Positions 44,640-52,231 of a stretch of 63,707 nucleotides of DNA are shown here, in pieces (position 1 is the stretch's first letter; each line of letters opens with the position of its first letter). Below the pieces are notes generated by a model, which searched no databases, had not been told where the DNA came from, and saw only the letters and a program-made list of their open reading frames with translations. Source of the DNA: SIG452 sp045631485 (lineage in GTDB: Bacteria; Bacillota; Clostridia; UMGS1840). The stretch lies in the NCBI GenBank assembly GCA_045631485.1, contig JAZQUU010000023.1:1-63707 (forward strand). The letters run 5' to 3'. The position numbers and the translations under genes were made by a program.

Positions 44640-45512
44640 TTGAACCGGTTACGAGAAGAAGCAAAGCTTAAAAACTTTATACTGTTGGCTTTGGCGGGAT
44701 TTATCAACGCCTTCGGGATTACGGTGTTTCTGGCACCTGTCAAATTGTATGACAGCGGGATTTCAGGCACCTCTATGTTGTTATCTCAGATTACGCCGGA
44801 GTATCTTTCTCTTTCCGTATTTCTGTTGATACTAAACGTTCCGCTCTTTATCTTCGGTTATAAAAAACAGGGGATTACCTTTACCGTGTATTCTGTGTAT
44901 ACGGTTGCTATGTATTCTTTGGGCGCCTGGCTCATTACCGATGTGCTTCCTTTGGATGTGGCACTCTCATCCCCCTTTGCAGGAAATGACCTGCTCTTAT
45001 GTGCCTTGTTCGGCGGTTTGATTTCGGGGGTTGGAAGCGGTTTAACCATCCGATTTGGCGGTGCTATCGACGGGGTGGAGGTTATGGCGGTGATTTTTGC
45101 CAAAAAAATCGGCGTGACCGTTGGCACTTTTGTGATGGCATATAACGTGGTGTTATATGTCATCAGCGGATTTTTGTTAAACAGTTGGATTCTGCCTCTT
45201 TATTCCATCTTAACTTATTATGTAGGATTAAAAACCATCGACTTTATTGTGGAAGGGATTGACCGCTCCAAGGCGGCGATGATTATTACCGAGCGAGCAG
45301 ACGAGGTTTGCGAAGCCTTGGTTTCCACCTTTGAAAGCGGTGCCACTCGAATTGCCGCAAAAGGCGGTTATTCCAATCAGGATAAAACGGTAATTTATTT
45401 CATCGTGGACCGTTTTCAGATTTCCAAAATGAGAGAGTTGGTTCACAAAATTGATAAAACAGCATTTATCACCATTACCGAGGTGGCAGATGTTTATAAA
45501 GCAAATATGTAA
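44640..45512 (+). CDS. YitT family membrane protein (DUF161/DUF2179)
   Basis: About 290 residues. Start at TTG 44640, 8 bases after GAAGGAG; the in-frame TTG at 44622 precedes the site. Five or six helices with FINAFGITVFLAPVKLYDSGISG and SGLTIRFGGAIDGVEVMA, then a cytoplasmic DUF2179 domain (about 215-290) with SKAAMIITERADE and ...KTVIYFIVDRFQISKM. YitT proteins are common in Firmicutes; the substrate, if they are transporters, is unknown. Confidence 0.92.
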   Translation: MNRLREEAKLKNFILLALAGFINAFGITVFLAPVKLYDSGISGTSMLLSQITPEYLSLSVFLLILNVPLFIFGYKKQGITFTVYSVYTVAMYSLGAWLITDVLPLDVALSSPFAGNDLLLCALFGGLISGVGSGLTIRFGGAIDGVEVMAVIFAKKIGVTVGTFVMAYNVVLYVISGFLLNSWILPLYSILTYYVGLKTIDFIVEGIDRSKAAMIITERADEVCEALVSTFESGATRIAAKGGYSNQDKTVIYFIVDRFQISKMRELVHKIDKTAFITITEVADVYKANM

Positions 45513-45541
45513 ATCGTATAAAACGTGAAAGGAGCATCATT

Positions 45542-46342
45542 ATGGGATTTTTAACAGGAAAAACAGCAATTATCACGGGAGCAGGCTACGCAGTGTTATC
45601 TGACGGCAGATGCGGCTCCATCGGTTACGGCATTGCAACCGCTTATGCAAAAGAGGGGGCAAACCTTGTAATCACAGGTCGTAATGTGGCAAAACTGGAA
45701 AAAGCAAAAGAAGAACTGGAAAAAAATTACGGCATCAAAGTGTTGGCTCTTTCTGCAGATATTGCTGCAGGAAGTGACAATGAGACAACTGCAAAAATGG
45801 TAGCAGAAGAAGCAATGAAGGCATTCGGCAGAATTGACGTGTTAATCAACAATGCGCAAGCCTCTGCGTCCGGTGTAGCTATTCAGGACCATACCACCGA
45901 GCAGTTTGATTTGGCAATGTATTCCGGTCTGTATGCCACCTTCTATTATATGAAGGCGTGTTATCCGTATTTAAAAGAAACAAAAGGCTCTATTGTGAAT
46001 TTTGCATCCGGTGCAGGTCTGTTCGGTAATTACGGACAGTGCTCCTATGCAGCGGCAAAAGAAGGTATCCGAGGATTGAGCCGTGTTGCCGCAACCGAAT
46101 GGGCAAAAGACGGCATCAATACCAATGTGGTTTGTCCCTTAGCTTGGACCGCTCAGCTTGAAAACTTTGAAAAAGCATATCCCGATGCCTTTAAAGCCAA
46201 TGTGAAAATGCCTCCCGCAGGACATTTTGGTGACCCCGAAACCGAAATCGGCAGAGTTTGCGTGCAGCTTGCCAACCCCGATTTTAAATATTTAAACGGT
46301 GAAACCCTCACATTAGAAGGCGGTATGGGACTTCGTCCGTAA
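45542..46342 (+). CDS. Short-chain dehydrogenase/reductase
   Basis: 266 residues. Rossmann start GKTAIITGAG, then an insertion before GSIGYGIATAYAKEGA, so the glycine-rich loop is about ten residues longer than usual. NNAQASASG corresponds to the NNAG motif, the catalytic Ser lies in NFASGAG, and YAAAK supplies Tyr and Lys. The C-terminus GGMGLRP is typical. AAAGGAG precedes the ATG. Its pairing with the YhcH gene 16 bases downstream suggests a role in sugar or sugar-acid metabolism; the substrate is unknown. Confidence 0.9.
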   Translation: MGFLTGKTAIITGAGYAVLSDGRCGSIGYGIATAYAKEGANLVITGRNVAKLEKAKEELEKNYGIKVLALSADIAAGSDNETTAKMVAEEAMKAFGRIDVLINNAQASASGVAIQDHTTEQFDLAMYSGLYATFYYMKACYPYLKETKGSIVNFASGAGLFGNYGQCSYAAAKEGIRGLSRVAATEWAKDGINTNVVCPLAWTAQLENFEKAYPDAFKANVKMPPAGHFGDPETEIGRVCVQLANPDFKYLNGETLTLEGGMGLRP

Positions 46343-46358
46343 CAAAGGAGAAACGAAT

Positions 46359-46814
46359 ATGATTTTTGATACCATCAAACATTGCGAACAGTATTTTAAC
46401 CTGCATCCCGCCTACGAAAAAGCCTTTGCTTTTTTAAAGGATGCTATGGAGGCTTTTCCCGCAACGGGCAAGCACGAAATTGACGGTGACAAGCTGTTTG
46501 CCTCCGTTCAGGCATATAACACCCAAACCGATGAAGGCAAAATGGAAGCTCACGAAAAGTATATCGACATTCAGTTTATCGTGTCCGGTAAGGAAACCAT
46601 GTACGTAAACGACATCGAAAAATCCGAGTTGACCGATGCATACAGAGAAGATTGGGACGCCGCTTTTTACAAGGTGGACGAAAATGCTTCCAAATTAACC
46701 TTAACTCCCGGTTGCTTTATTGTGCTTTTGCCGAATGATGCCCACAGACCCGCCGCAGCATTCAACGGCGTTAGCGAACCCGTGCAGAAAATCGTAATGA
46801 AAGTGAAACTGTAA
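46359..46814 (+). CDS. YhcH/YjgK/YiaL family protein (DUF386)
   Basis: 151 residues, full length, with the family pattern KHEIDGDKLFASVQAY, EAHEKYIDIQFIVSGKE and LLPNDAHRPAAA; His and Glu residues line a cupin-like metal site. Members are linked to sialic acid, alginate or other sugar pathways (possible anomerase or isomerase), but activity is often unproven. AAAGGAG precedes the ATG. Last gene of the operon. Confidence 0.92.
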   Translation: MIFDTIKHCEQYFNLHPAYEKAFAFLKDAMEAFPATGKHEIDGDKLFASVQAYNTQTDEGKMEAHEKYIDIQFIVSGKETMYVNDIEKSELTDAYREDWDAAFYKVDENASKLTLTPGCFIVLLPNDAHRPAAAFNGVSEPVQKIVMKVKL

Positions 46815-46823
46815 ACGAATTTC

Positions 46824-46852
46824 TTGACAAACGAAATGTCTTGTGCTATCAT
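46824..46852 (+). promoter_or_regulatory. Promoter of rnpB
   Basis: TTGACA (46824-46829), 17-base spacer, TATCAT (46847-46852) with extended -10 TG, immediately upstream of the RNA. Confidence 0.85.
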
Positions 46853-46860
46853 AGTAGCCG

Positions 46861-47199
46861 ATGAGTAAAACAGACAGTCGCGGGGAGAATCGTTTCGGTT
46901 CTCCGTGAGGAAAGTCCGGGCTTCACAGAGCAAGGGTGCCGGCTAACGGCCGGTGGAGGTAACTCTAAGGAAAGTGCAACAGAAAAGAACCGCCATCCTT
47001 TGGGATGGTAAGGATGAAAAGGCGAGGTAAGAGCTCACCGGCAATTTGGAGACAGATTGGCCGTGTAAACCCCACCCGAAGCAACACAAGACTGCACCAT
47101 AGCTTGCTCGGCTGTGCGAATTGTGGCTTGAGGTAATCAGCAATGGTTATCCTAGATAGATGACTGTCTAATACAGAACCCGGCTTACAGTTTTACTCT
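46861..47199 (+). ncRNA. rnpB: RNase P RNA, class A
   Basis: Helix P1 GAGTAAAAC (46863-46871) pairs GTTTTACTC (47190-47198). Conserved elements follow in order: CAGACAGTCGC, GAGGAAAGTCCGGGC, AGGGTGCCGGCTAACGGCCGG, the GGAAAGTGCAACAGAAA core, GAGGTAAGAGCTCACC, and the 3' core GATGACTGTCTAATACAGAA with CCCGGCTTAC. It is the catalytic RNA that matures the 5' ends of tRNAs. The exact ends are inferred from P1 and may be off by a few bases. Confidence 0.95.
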
Positions 47200-47206
47200 C
47201 ACTTGA

Positions 47207-47248
47207 AAAAAGCTCCCTGAAATCAGATGATTTCAGGGAGTTCTTTTT
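47207..47248. terminator. Terminator of rnpB, probably bidirectional
   Basis: Stem CTCCCTGAAATCA / TGATTTCAGGGAG with A-run and T-run. It also ends the minus-strand microprotein genes. Confidence 0.9.
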
Positions 47249-47250
47249 AT

Positions 47251-47397
47251 CTAATTGTTGAAGCAGAATAATAAGATGATGGCGATAATGATGATAATGG
47301 TGAGCCAGTTATCGTTGCCCTCACAGCAGTTGCGGTAGGTGCTTTCGCAGCAGGGGTTGCTCTGGCAACAGTTATCATTGGAAAATAAGCCGTTCAT
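47251..47397 (-). CDS. 48-residue cysteine-rich membrane microprotein
   Basis: Found by reading the minus strand. Start ATG 47397 after AAGGAGTG, stop TAG. The N-terminal half is Asn- and Cys-rich with three CC pairs (residues 10-11, 16-17, 24-25); residues 31-46 are a single hydrophobic helix of mostly Ile and Leu (WLTIIIIIAIILLFCF). It resembles in style the tiny Cys-rich tail-anchored proteins of Firmicutes often tied to sporulation, but I do not recognise a specific family. A second, similar gene lies 41 bases upstream. Confidence 0.75.
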   Translation of the reverse strand: MNGLFSNDNCCQSNPCCESTYRNCCEGNDNWLTIIIIIAIILLFCFNN

Positions 47398-47438
47398 GGC
47401 GTGCACTCCTTTTTCGGTTTTTGTAACATACTTATGGA

Positions 47439-47579
47439 TTAGTCGCAGCAGCAGTTGTTAGTGGTGGTTCTTGTTTCACCGCAACCGCCGCAGAAGAATA
47501 ATAATACAAACAGAATGATAAACCATAAAATGGTGTTATCTTTACATCCGTCTTCTCTACAACCTCTGAATAATTGCAT
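47439..47579 (-). CDS. 46-residue cysteine-rich membrane microprotein
   Basis: Start ATG 47579 after AGAGGG, stop TAA. An N-terminal stretch with two Cys (residues 7, 12) is followed by one hydrophobic helix (ILWFIILFVLLFF, residues 17-29), CGGC (30-33) and a C-terminal CCC (43-45). It is the upstream member of a tandem pair. A palindrome GTGAA-TAC-TTCAC (47611-47623) lies shortly upstream and might be an operator. Function unknown. Confidence 0.72.
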   Translation of the reverse strand: MQLFRGCREDGCKDNTILWFIILFVLLFFCGGCGETRTTTNNCCCD

Positions 47580-47673
47580 AAGAAATCCCTCTTTTTCATA
47601 TTTTTAGGGAGTGAATACTTCACCCTTCACCACCAATATATGAGCTAAGGTAAAAGTTGTGATAATTTTTCCC

Positions 47674-47710
47674 GTAAAAAAGACTGTGCTTTTTGAACTT
47701 GCACAGTCTT
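47674..47710 (-). terminator. Terminator of the sigma/anti-sigma operon
   Basis: Stem AAGACTGTGC / GCACAGTCTT with an 11-base loop, T-run on the minus strand, directly after the anti-sigma stop codon. Confidence 0.85.
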
Positions 47711-47711
47711 C

Positions 47712-48563
47712 TTAATTTTCTGTTGTGGTAAATTTAATAATCAGTTGGGGTTTGGATTCGTCAACTTCTATGGTGAAATTCAAAATGCTTTCCAGCTCCG
47801 CTTTGGTGATAGTTACCAAAAATACATCCTCTGAAATCACTTCGTGGGGGAAGCTTTCCAGGATACTGTCTTTTTGGTCAGCCGAAAGGGTGATATCCTC
47901 TGCCACATCTATTGTTCTTTGCAACTTAAAGGGTTGCGAACTTTCTTCGCTAAGTGTGTCATCTTGAGCGGCTTCAACCGAATACGCGGCAGGTTCGTCT
48001 AAGTTATCAGAATGGACGGATGCTGCCGTCGGTTCGTTGGAAATTGCTTCATTTACCACAGGTTCCTCAGGAGTCTTTCTGATATTTTCATCATTTTTTG
48101 TGATTCCGGGAGTGGGAACGGGAGCGGACACCTCTTCATTGACAACCACTTCCGATGCCGCAACCGGTTCTTCTGCCGCAGTTACGGGAGCCTCCACGCT
48201 TACGGGAGCTTTTGCCGCATTTTGCAGTTTCTCATAATTGGATACGCCCAAAATACTTGCCACAAAGAGAAAGGCACACGCCGTGGCAGCAGAGAGAATC
48301 CGCTTGTTCTGCCAAAACGGAATCTTCGTTGTTTTGGCTTGCTTAGCTTGGTGAATGGTATATTTAAGTTTGGCATTCAATTGGGAAGGTACCAAAAAAT
48401 CGTCTTCAATTCTCACATCAGAAAGGTATAAGCGGTAAAGCTCTAACTGTTTTTTGCAGGAATCGCAAGTTGCAATATGCTCTTCCAATAAAGCAACATC
48501 TTCTTTGCTTGCGGTTTGTTTGATATAACTGTCAAACAATGAGAACGCGTGCTTACATTTCAT
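47712..48563 (-). CDS. Zinc-finger anti-sigma factor
   Basis: 283 residues. N-terminal zf-HC2 domain with H29-x3-C33-x2-C36 (EHIATCDSCKKQ), one transmembrane helix (about 90-108), a long extracytoplasmic Ala/Pro/Glu/Val-rich linker, and a C-terminal folded segment with SADQKDSILESFP. Such proteins hold the ECF sigma factor at the membrane until a signal releases it. It follows its sigma gene by 68 bases, which include a hairpin. GAAAGGAGG precedes the ATG. The signal is unknown. Confidence 0.88.
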   Translation of the reverse strand: MKCKHAFSLFDSYIKQTASKEDVALLEEHIATCDSCKKQLELYRLYLSDVRIEDDFLVPSQLNAKLKYTIHQAKQAKTTKIPFWQNKRILSAATACAFLFVASILGVSNYEKLQNAAKAPVSVEAPVTAAEEPVAASEVVVNEEVSAPVPTPGITKNDENIRKTPEEPVVNEAISNEPTAASVHSDNLDEPAAYSVEAAQDDTLSEESSQPFKLQRTIDVAEDITLSADQKDSILESFPHEVISEDVFLVTITKAELESILNFTIEVDESKPQLIIKFTTTEN

Positions 48564-48598
48564 TTTTGGTGCCTCCTTTCTTTGGAATATCGGAATAT

Positions 48599-48635
48599 GT
48601 AATGCCTAAGTTCGTTGGTTTAGACGAAGCATTAC
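48599..48635 (-). repeat. Hairpin spanning the sigma factor stop codon
   Basis: GTAATGC (48599-48605) pairs GCATTAC (48629-48635) and TTCGT (48611-48615) pairs ACGAA (48624-48628), a 12-base-pair stem with a 5-base bulge. The TAA of the sigma gene lies in the stem. It may set the ratio of sigma to anti-sigma. Confidence 0.6.
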
Positions 48636-49204
48636 GAGAAAAGTTCCGTATTTTTTTGTAATTTTTCAAGCAACGCTTTTCTGGCGCGGTTAATCCCTGA
48701 TTTTACGGTGCCTGCATTCATATTTAATATCTCTGCAATTTCCTCATAGGAGAGTCCTTCGATATCACGGAGCACAATCAGTTCCTTATGCCTTGGTTTT
48801 AACTGATTGATTGCCTGATATAAGGCTTCCTTTCGTTCTTTTTCCAGCACGGTTTTTTCCACGTTTTCCTTTTCGTCGGGGATTTCCAGAGCAAATTCTT
48901 CTTCCTCGTCGTTGGTGGCATATAATGAGGTAACCGTTTCTTTTTTTCGTTTTCTGAGCACATCGGTGCAAACATTCACGCCAATGCGATACAACCAGGT
49001 GGAAATACTGGATTTTTCTTCAAATTTGGAAAGGTTCATATAAGCTTTTAAAAAGACGGTTTGAACGGTGTCCTCTGCATCTTTTTCGTTTTGCAGCATT
49101 TTTAAGCACAGGTAATAAAGCTTTTGCGAATAGCGTTGTACCATTTCGTTAAAAGCTTCTTCGTTGCCGTTTTTCAATTGTCTGATTAACTCTTTTTCGT
49201 CCAT
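48632..49204 (-). CDS. ECF RNA polymerase sigma factor (SigW-like)
   Basis: 190 residues with region 2 (NEMVQRYSQKLYYLCLKMLQ, DAEDTVQTVFLKAYMNL) and region 4 (LKPRHKELIVLRDIEGLSYE, EIAEILNMNAGTVKSGINRA). It directs RNA polymerase to a stress or envelope regulon. It lies 18 bases after radA and just before its membrane anti-sigma factor. I start at ATG 49204; a TTG three bases earlier is possible. No self-recognised ECF promoter was evident. Confidence 0.94.
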   Translation of the reverse strand: MDEKELIRQLKNGNEEAFNEMVQRYSQKLYYLCLKMLQNEKDAEDTVQTVFLKAYMNLSKFEEKSSISTWLYRIGVNVCTDVLRKRKKETVTSLYATNDEEEEFALEIPDEKENVEKTVLEKERKEALYQAINQLKPRHKELIVLRDIEGLSYEEIAEILNMNAGTVKSGINRARKALLEKLQKNTELFS

Positions 49205-49222
49205 CAAAACGGCTTGTCCTTT

Positions 49223-50602
49223 CTAACAATTATCCGCCTGGGAAAATCCTTTTCCGAAGGCATCCAACACACTTTTCACGGGAATTAATTCCACACGGTA
49301 ATCGGATGCTTTGATATAGGTATGGTTATGATAAGGCAGAATGCATTTGGAAAATCCCAACTTTTCCGCCTCCAAAATTCGTTTTTCAATGCCACTGACC
49401 GAACGGATTTCTCCAAGTAATCCGATTTCCCCGAACACGGCACAATCGGATAACAATGGCATATTTTTTAATCCCGATGCCACCGCCATGGCAATTGCCA
49501 AATCGCAGGCAGGCTCCGACACGGATAATCCGCCCGTGATATTCACGTACACATCTGATTGGGGGAGGGCGCTTAGTCCTGCCCGTTTTTCCAACACGGC
49601 TAAAATCAGGTGCAAACGGTTTAAATCAATTCCTGTTCCCGTTCTTCGGGGATTGTTGTATGCGGTTTTGGCAACCAATGCCTGAACTTCCGCCAAAATG
49701 GGACGGCTACCCTCCAAGGTGCAGGCAATGGCACTTCCTGACACACCGTTTACCCGTCCTCCGATAAATAATTCCGAGGGATTAGTGATTTCCAAAAGCC
49801 CGTCTGCCAGCATATCAAACACGGCAATTTCATTGGCAGAACCAAAACGGTTTTTGTTGGAACGGATGATGCGGTAAGCAGAATTTTTTTCTCCTTCAAA
49901 ATAGAGAACACAATCTACCATGTGCTCCAGTACCTTGGGGCCTGCAATCATACCGTCTTTTGTCATATGTCCCACGATGAACACGCAAGTGTTGGTTTCT
50001 TTTGCATAACGCATCAGACGCATGGTGCATTCTCTTACCTGAGTGATGCTTCCCGGGGTGGTGGAGGCATCTTCCGTATATACGGTTTGAATGGAGTCCA
50101 CCACCAGAACACCCGGTTTGACTGCTTGTGCTTCGTTCATAATGGCGTTTAGTTCATTCTCCGAAAACAAATAAATATCCTCTTCGGTGGCATTCAGGCG
50201 GATGGCACGCATTTTAATCTGAGTTTTGGATTCTTCTCCCGATGCATACAGTACCCGCTCGCCGTTTTTGGCAAGATGACTGCAAATCTGCAGAAGCAAA
50301 GTGGATTTGCCGATACCGGGGTCACCGCCCAACAAACAAACCGAGCCGGGAACAATTCCGCCGCCAAGCACTCGGTTAAGTTCCGAAAATCCGGAATTCA
50401 TACGGGGAACGGGGGTTAAATCCACTTTTCCGATGGGTTCACTTTTTCCCGCTTCTTTTGTGAAAGAAGTGCTGCGGGATTTGGCAGGGGAAATCTTCTG
50501 TTCAAAAAAAGTATTCCACGCTTCGCAGGCGGGGCATCTGCCCAGCCATTTGGAGCTTTCGTATCCGCATTCGTTACACACAAAAACTGTCTTCGTTGCC
50601 AT
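49223..50602 (-). CDS. radA: DNA repair protein RadA
   Basis: 459 residues. N-terminal zinc finger C9-x2-C12 ... C23-x2-C26, Walker A GGDPGIGKS (92-100), the RadA-specific KNRFG motif and a C-terminal Lon-like domain (GGLSVSEPACDLAIA, GEIGLLGEIR). RadA promotes branch migration in recombination. Its usual neighbour disA is absent; the ECF sigma gene follows instead. AAAGGA precedes the ATG at 50602. Confidence 0.96.
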   Translation of the reverse strand: MATKTVFVCNECGYESSKWLGRCPACEAWNTFFEQKISPAKSRSTSFTKEAGKSEPIGKVDLTPVPRMNSGFSELNRVLGGGIVPGSVCLLGGDPGIGKSTLLLQICSHLAKNGERVLYASGEESKTQIKMRAIRLNATEEDIYLFSENELNAIMNEAQAVKPGVLVVDSIQTVYTEDASTTPGSITQVRECTMRLMRYAKETNTCVFIVGHMTKDGMIAGPKVLEHMVDCVLYFEGEKNSAYRIIRSNKNRFGSANEIAVFDMLADGLLEITNPSELFIGGRVNGVSGSAIACTLEGSRPILAEVQALVAKTAYNNPRRTGTGIDLNRLHLILAVLEKRAGLSALPQSDVYVNITGGLSVSEPACDLAIAMAVASGLKNMPLLSDCAVFGEIGLLGEIRSVSGIEKRILEAEKLGFSKCILPYHNHTYIKASDYRVELIPVKSVLDAFGKGFSQADNC

Positions 50603-50641
50603 AGTATAATCCTTTTCGCATCAGAGCGTCATAATCTTGGA

Positions 50642-50670
50642 TAATTATATAATAGATTATTATATAATTA
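50642..50670. repeat. AT palindrome upstream of radA
   Basis: 13-base arms TAATTATATAATA / TATTATATAATTA around a 3-base centre. The radA -10 element lies in one arm, so this could be an operator. Confidence 0.6.
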
Positions 50671-50687
50671 CTTTATCGATTATACAA
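50659..50687 (-). promoter_or_regulatory. Promoter of radA
   Basis: Minus strand: TTGTAT (50682-50687), 17-base spacer, TATAAT (50659-50664). Confidence 0.7.
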
Positions 50688-50788
50688 TAAACTGCACAAT
50701 TTGTCTATACTTTTTGAAAAAATTCTATTCATTTTGACAATCGCAAAAAATAAATCGGATATTTGGTGAAAATTTTTTCAAAAATTAC

Positions 50789-50817
50789 TTGCTTTTTCAA
50801 AAAGAGTGTGGTATATT
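50789..50817 (+). promoter_or_regulatory. Promoter of the family 2 glycosyltransferase
   Basis: TTGCTT (50789-50794), 17-base spacer, TATATT (50812-50817) with extended -10 TG. Confidence 0.65.
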
Positions 50818-50893
50818 CTATGATGGTAAAAAGAGAAGTGTGCCCGGATATATTGCGGCACTTGAAAAACGAGTATCGAAGGAGTAGAAAAGA

Positions 50894-52132
50894 ATGCAAG
50901 CTGTTATTTACACACTCAGCTTTCTGATTCAGATTTTTGCCTACTGTATTACCGCTTATCATTTTATTATTTCCATTTTTGCATGGTTCCCCAGAAAGGA
51001 AAGACCTTTCGTGGTGGAAAAGCAGCACACCTTTGCTATGGTGGTTGCTGCTCACAATGAGCAAAGCGTAATCAAGAATATGGTAGAAAGTTTAAAAGAC
51101 CTAAATTACGACAGCAGTTTATATGATATTTATGTGGTTGCAGATAACTGCACCGATAAAACTGCTCAAATTGCCCGGGAAGCAGGTGCCATTGCTTTAG
51201 AGCGTTTCAATGATAAGGAGCGTGGCAAAGGTTATGCGCTAGATTGGGCGTTTAACCGTATTTTCGAAGGCGAACGGGAATATGATGCCATTTGCGTGTT
51301 TGACGCAGATAACATTACCCATAGCGAATTTTTAAACGAAATCAACAAGCGTCTTTGTCAGGGATACGAAGCAGTTCAGGGTTATATTGAAACCAAGAAC
51401 CCCTACGATACCTGGATTACCGCTTCTTATGCGATTACATTCAGCGTTATGAACAAAATTTACCAGACCGCAAGATACAATGCAGGTCTTCCCAATCAGT
51501 TAAACGGTACCGGCTTTGCTTTGAAAACCGATATTATCAAAAAATTCGGTTGGGGCGCAACCTGTCTGGCGGAAGATATGGAATTCACCATGTTGCTATT
51601 GCAAAATCACATTATGGTAGGTTGGGCAGAAAAAGCAATTGTGTATGACGAAAAGCCTCTGACCTTATCTCAGTCCTGGAAACAGAGAGTTCGTTGGACT
51701 CAGGGCCATGCAGATGTGGCATCCCGTTTTATCCCGAAGCTTGGAAAATCCTTCTTAAAAGAAGGAAAACTTCGTTATATCGACTGTATGGTGTATTTAT
51801 CTCAGCCTCTTCTGATGATGACCTTAACCATTACCACCATTATCGGTATGATTCAGGGATGTTATCCCGACACCAAAATCTGGTTCACCTTTGCTGATTA
51901 CGGCACACCGATTTTGTGGACTTTATTATATTTTGGTCAGCTCGCGTATGTTCCTGCTATTTTGTGGTTAGAAAAGAAATTAACAGTCAAAACAGCGGTA
52001 TATTATATTCCGTACTTACTCTTTACCTACACCTGGATGCCCATTGCGTTTATCGGTGTGGCAAAGAAAAATCAGAAAGAATGGTTCCATACCCAGCACA
52101 CAAGAACCATCAGCATCAAAGAAGTGGAATAA
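50894..52132 (+). CDS. Membrane glycosyltransferase family 2 (IcaA/HAS-like)
   Basis: 412 residues: an N-terminal helix pair (residues 5-30), the GT-A domain with AMVVAAHNEQSVI, VVADNCTDKT, the DXD-type CVFDADN, LAEDMEFTM, and the QRVRW motif (Q-x-x-R-W) of processive synthases, then three C-terminal helices. It would polymerise or transfer an activated sugar across the membrane, for example in exopolysaccharide or polyglucosamine synthesis. No deacetylase or other ica-type gene is adjacent. AAGGAG precedes the ATG. Confidence 0.9.
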   Translation: MQAVIYTLSFLIQIFAYCITAYHFIISIFAWFPRKERPFVVEKQHTFAMVVAAHNEQSVIKNMVESLKDLNYDSSLYDIYVVADNCTDKTAQIAREAGAIALERFNDKERGKGYALDWAFNRIFEGEREYDAICVFDADNITHSEFLNEINKRLCQGYEAVQGYIETKNPYDTWITASYAITFSVMNKIYQTARYNAGLPNQLNGTGFALKTDIIKKFGWGATCLAEDMEFTMLLLQNHIMVGWAEKAIVYDEKPLTLSQSWKQRVRWTQGHADVASRFIPKLGKSFLKEGKLRYIDCMVYLSQPLLMMTLTITTIIGMIQGCYPDTKIWFTFADYGTPILWTLLYFGQLAYVPAILWLEKKLTVKTAVYYIPYLLFTYTWMPIAFIGVAKKNQKEWFHTQHTRTISIKEVE

Positions 52133-52169
52133 GCTTCGGCATCTGCTTTGCTGATACGAAACCAACAGG

Positions 52170-52208
52170 AAGACCGCTGATAACCAAAGGCTCATCAGCG
52201 GTCTTTTT
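52170..52208 (+). terminator. Terminator after the glycosyltransferase
   Basis: AAGACCGCTGAT / ATCAGCGGTCTT stem plus T-run, only 23 bases before the nifS start codon. Confidence 0.88.
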
Positions 52209-52231
52209 CATACGATAAGGGGGAATCGACG

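Noticed and set aside
46667..47143. Minus-strand open frames over the YhcH gene and rnpB
   Set aside because: They are antisense to a clear gene and to the structured RNase P RNA.
47432..47623. 63-residue minus-strand frame overlapping the upstream microprotein
   Set aside because: It lacks a ribosome binding site; the alternate frame at 47439-47579 has one and a coherent Cys/helix pattern.
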